A stretch of DNA of 6,902 nt from Methanoculleus sp. (GTDB lineage: Archaea > Halobacteriota > Methanomicrobia > Methanomicrobiales > Methanoculleaceae). The position numbers were made by a program, and so were the translations under genes. Shown here piece by piece: positions 5,808 through 6,902 of this stretch. The DNA lies in NCBI GenBank assembly GCA_023230425.1, contig JALNXI010000100.1:1-6902 (forward strand), in the 5' to 3' direction. Under the pieces are notes generated by a model, which worked only from the letters and a program-made list of their open reading frames with translations, was not told the DNA's origin and searched no databases. Position 1 is the first letter of the stretch. Every line of letters starts with the position of its first letter.

Positions 5808-6902
5808 TCACCCGAGCAGGCGGGCGAGGAGTTTCCCGGTGAGGCTTCGGGAGAGGGTGATGGCGTGCTCGGTGCACATCTCGTGGCAGCAGTAGCACCG
5901 GATGCAACGCGCAAGGTCGATCGTCGCCCGGCCTTCCGTGACGGTGATCGCGTGCACCGGGCAGATCCGTTCGCACTTCCGACAGCCGATGCATGCCGGA
6001 GCGACCACGCCGGGCCGGGGGGCATAGGTCTTCCCGAACCGCTGGACAACGGCGAGGACCACCCGTCGCCAGACCCCTGTCCCACCCCCGGCGTAGGTTG
6101 AGGGTTTCCGGAAGTCCGGGACCGCGAAGTCGGCAGGGTCGTCGCCGACCGTCCGGACGGCCCCGGGATCGACCAGGCCGCGCCCGGCTGCGCTCCTGAT
6201 GCTCCCGATCTCGAGCGGGTCCATGCCGATGAGCCGCGCGAGGACGGTGTCCACGGCCGAGGGGTCGCTTCCGGCGAGGATCACCCCGATCTTTCTCGGG
6301 CTGCCGTCCTGGGGGCCGTCCCCCTCCATCGCCATGACCGCGTCGACGATCTGGAGCCGGGGCTTCATACACTCGTTGAGGTCGAGGAGCATCCTCCCGA
6401 AGGCGTACTCGTCCCGGAACCGAAAGTGGAAGACCGGCTTCTCAAGCCCCGGGATGAGCCCGAAGAGGTTCTTTGTCGCGCCGGTCATCCGGGTCCACAT
6501 GTGGGTCTTCGCTTTGGAGACGACCACGATCGCGTCTGCCGCGACTGCCGGGGTGATGATGGAGAACTGCTTCATCACCTCGCCCTCCGGGAATGGGACG
6601 GTCTGAAAACTGGTATCGTAGTTCAGGGCGGCGCCGGTCTCCTCCGCCACCGCCGCGTACCCGGTGCGCGTGTATGCCCGTCGCAGGTTCGCTTCGCTGT
6701 AGACGATCCCTGCCCCGGGGCTGTCGCCGATGACGACCCGGCACCCGTGCTCCCCGAGGAGCCGGGCAACGGCAGCGACGACCGCCGGGTGGGTGGTGAC
6801 GCACCGTTCCGGCTCCTGCCCCTGCAGGAGGTTCGGTTTGAGGAGGATCCTCTGTCCCGGCGATACGAACCTCCCGGTGCCGCCGAGAAGATCGACCGCA
6901 CG
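5808..6902 (-). CDS. DUF362 domain protein with C-terminal 2x[4Fe-4S] ferredoxin domain (5' end outside window)
   Basis: The frame is open to the window edge, so the N-terminus is missing; 364 residues are visible. The GTG at 6650 is internal, because the family sequence continues upstream of it. DUF362 hallmarks, in visible numbering, are LKPNLL (21-26), TTHPAVVAAV (36-45), VIGDSPG (57-63), SKAKTHMWTRMTGATKNLFG (129-148) and GSDPSAVDTVLARLIGMDP (211-229). Two ferredoxin motifs follow: C304, C307, C310, C314 (CIGCRKCERICP) and C333, C336, C339, C343 (CIRCYCCHEMC), with an extra C338. No signal peptide or membrane helix is seen in the visible part, so a cytoplasmic iron-sulfur protein is likely. 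The biochemical role of the family is unknown, and a redox role is inferred from the clusters. It is followed 50 nt later by the HIT gene on the same strand. Confidence 0.92.
   Translation of the reverse strand, partial: RAVDLLGGTGRFVSPGQRILLKPNLLQGQEPERCVTTHPAVVAAVARLLGEHGCRVVIGDSPGAGIVYSEANLRRAYTRTGYAAVAEETGAALNYDTSFQTVPFPEGEVMKQFSIITPAVAADAIVVVSKAKTHMWTRMTGATKNLFGLIPGLEKPVFHFRFRDEYAFGRMLLDLNECMKPRLQIVDAVMAMEGDGPQDGSPRKIGVILAGSDPSAVDTVLARLIGMDPLEIGSIRSAAGRGLVDPGAVRTVGDDPADFAVPDFRKPSTYAGGGTGVWRRVVLAVVQRFGKTYAPRPGVVAPACIGCRKCERICPVHAITVTEGRATIDLARCIRCYCCHEMCTEHAITLSRSLTGKLLARLLG

Noticed and set aside
5782..6372. Alternative-frame open frame inside the DUF362 gene
   Set aside because: It is Arg/Gly/Pro-rich, while the overlapping frame carries the DUF362 and ferredoxin motifs.

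Overview
The window most likely comes from a GC-rich methanogenic archaeon. The closest fit by gene content and protein style is the Methanomicrobiales, for example Methanoculleus or a relative. That placement is inferred from the archaeal six-subunit Ech hydrogenase, archaeal-type Shine-Dalgarno sites (GGAGGTG, GAGGTGA), an AT-rich TATA-like element before the operon, and oligo-T stretches after it. No marker gene in the window settles the species. All recognised genes lie on the minus strand, so the window reads from right to left.

Right part (6902 to 5808): a DUF362-family protein with two C-terminal [4Fe-4S] ferredoxin motifs. Its 5' end lies beyond the window. It is followed 50 nt later by a small HIT-family (histidine triad) protein (5757-5392). 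Next is a 157-nt gap (5235-5391) holding a GC-rich stem-loop that could end the HIT transcript, and a TATA-like element that could start the next one.

Main part (5234 to 138): a tightly packed operon in the order echA, echB, echC, echD, echE, echF. It encodes a complete energy-converting [NiFe] hydrogenase (Ech, group 4). EchA (proton-pumping antiporter-like, NuoL/M type) and EchB (NuoH-like) form the membrane arm. EchC (NuoB-like, one [4Fe-4S]), EchD (NuoC-like), EchE (NuoD-like, NiFe site) and EchF (NuoI-like, two [4Fe-4S]) form the peripheral arm. Electrons pass between H2 at EchE and ferredoxin through the EchC and EchF clusters, coupled to ion movement through EchA/EchB. In methanogens without cytochromes this enzyme is thought to use the ion gradient to make reduced ferredoxin from H2 for CO2 reduction and biosynthesis. 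All cofactor ligands I would expect are present. Genes overlap or abut (ATGA or near-ATGA junctions, one 16-nt overlap, one 7-nt gap), which suggests translational coupling. Just after echF is a strong GC hairpin followed by two T-runs (91-134), a likely terminator.

I found no mobile element, CRISPR, tRNA or rRNA, and no clearly new system. The least understood gene is the DUF362/ferredoxin protein.
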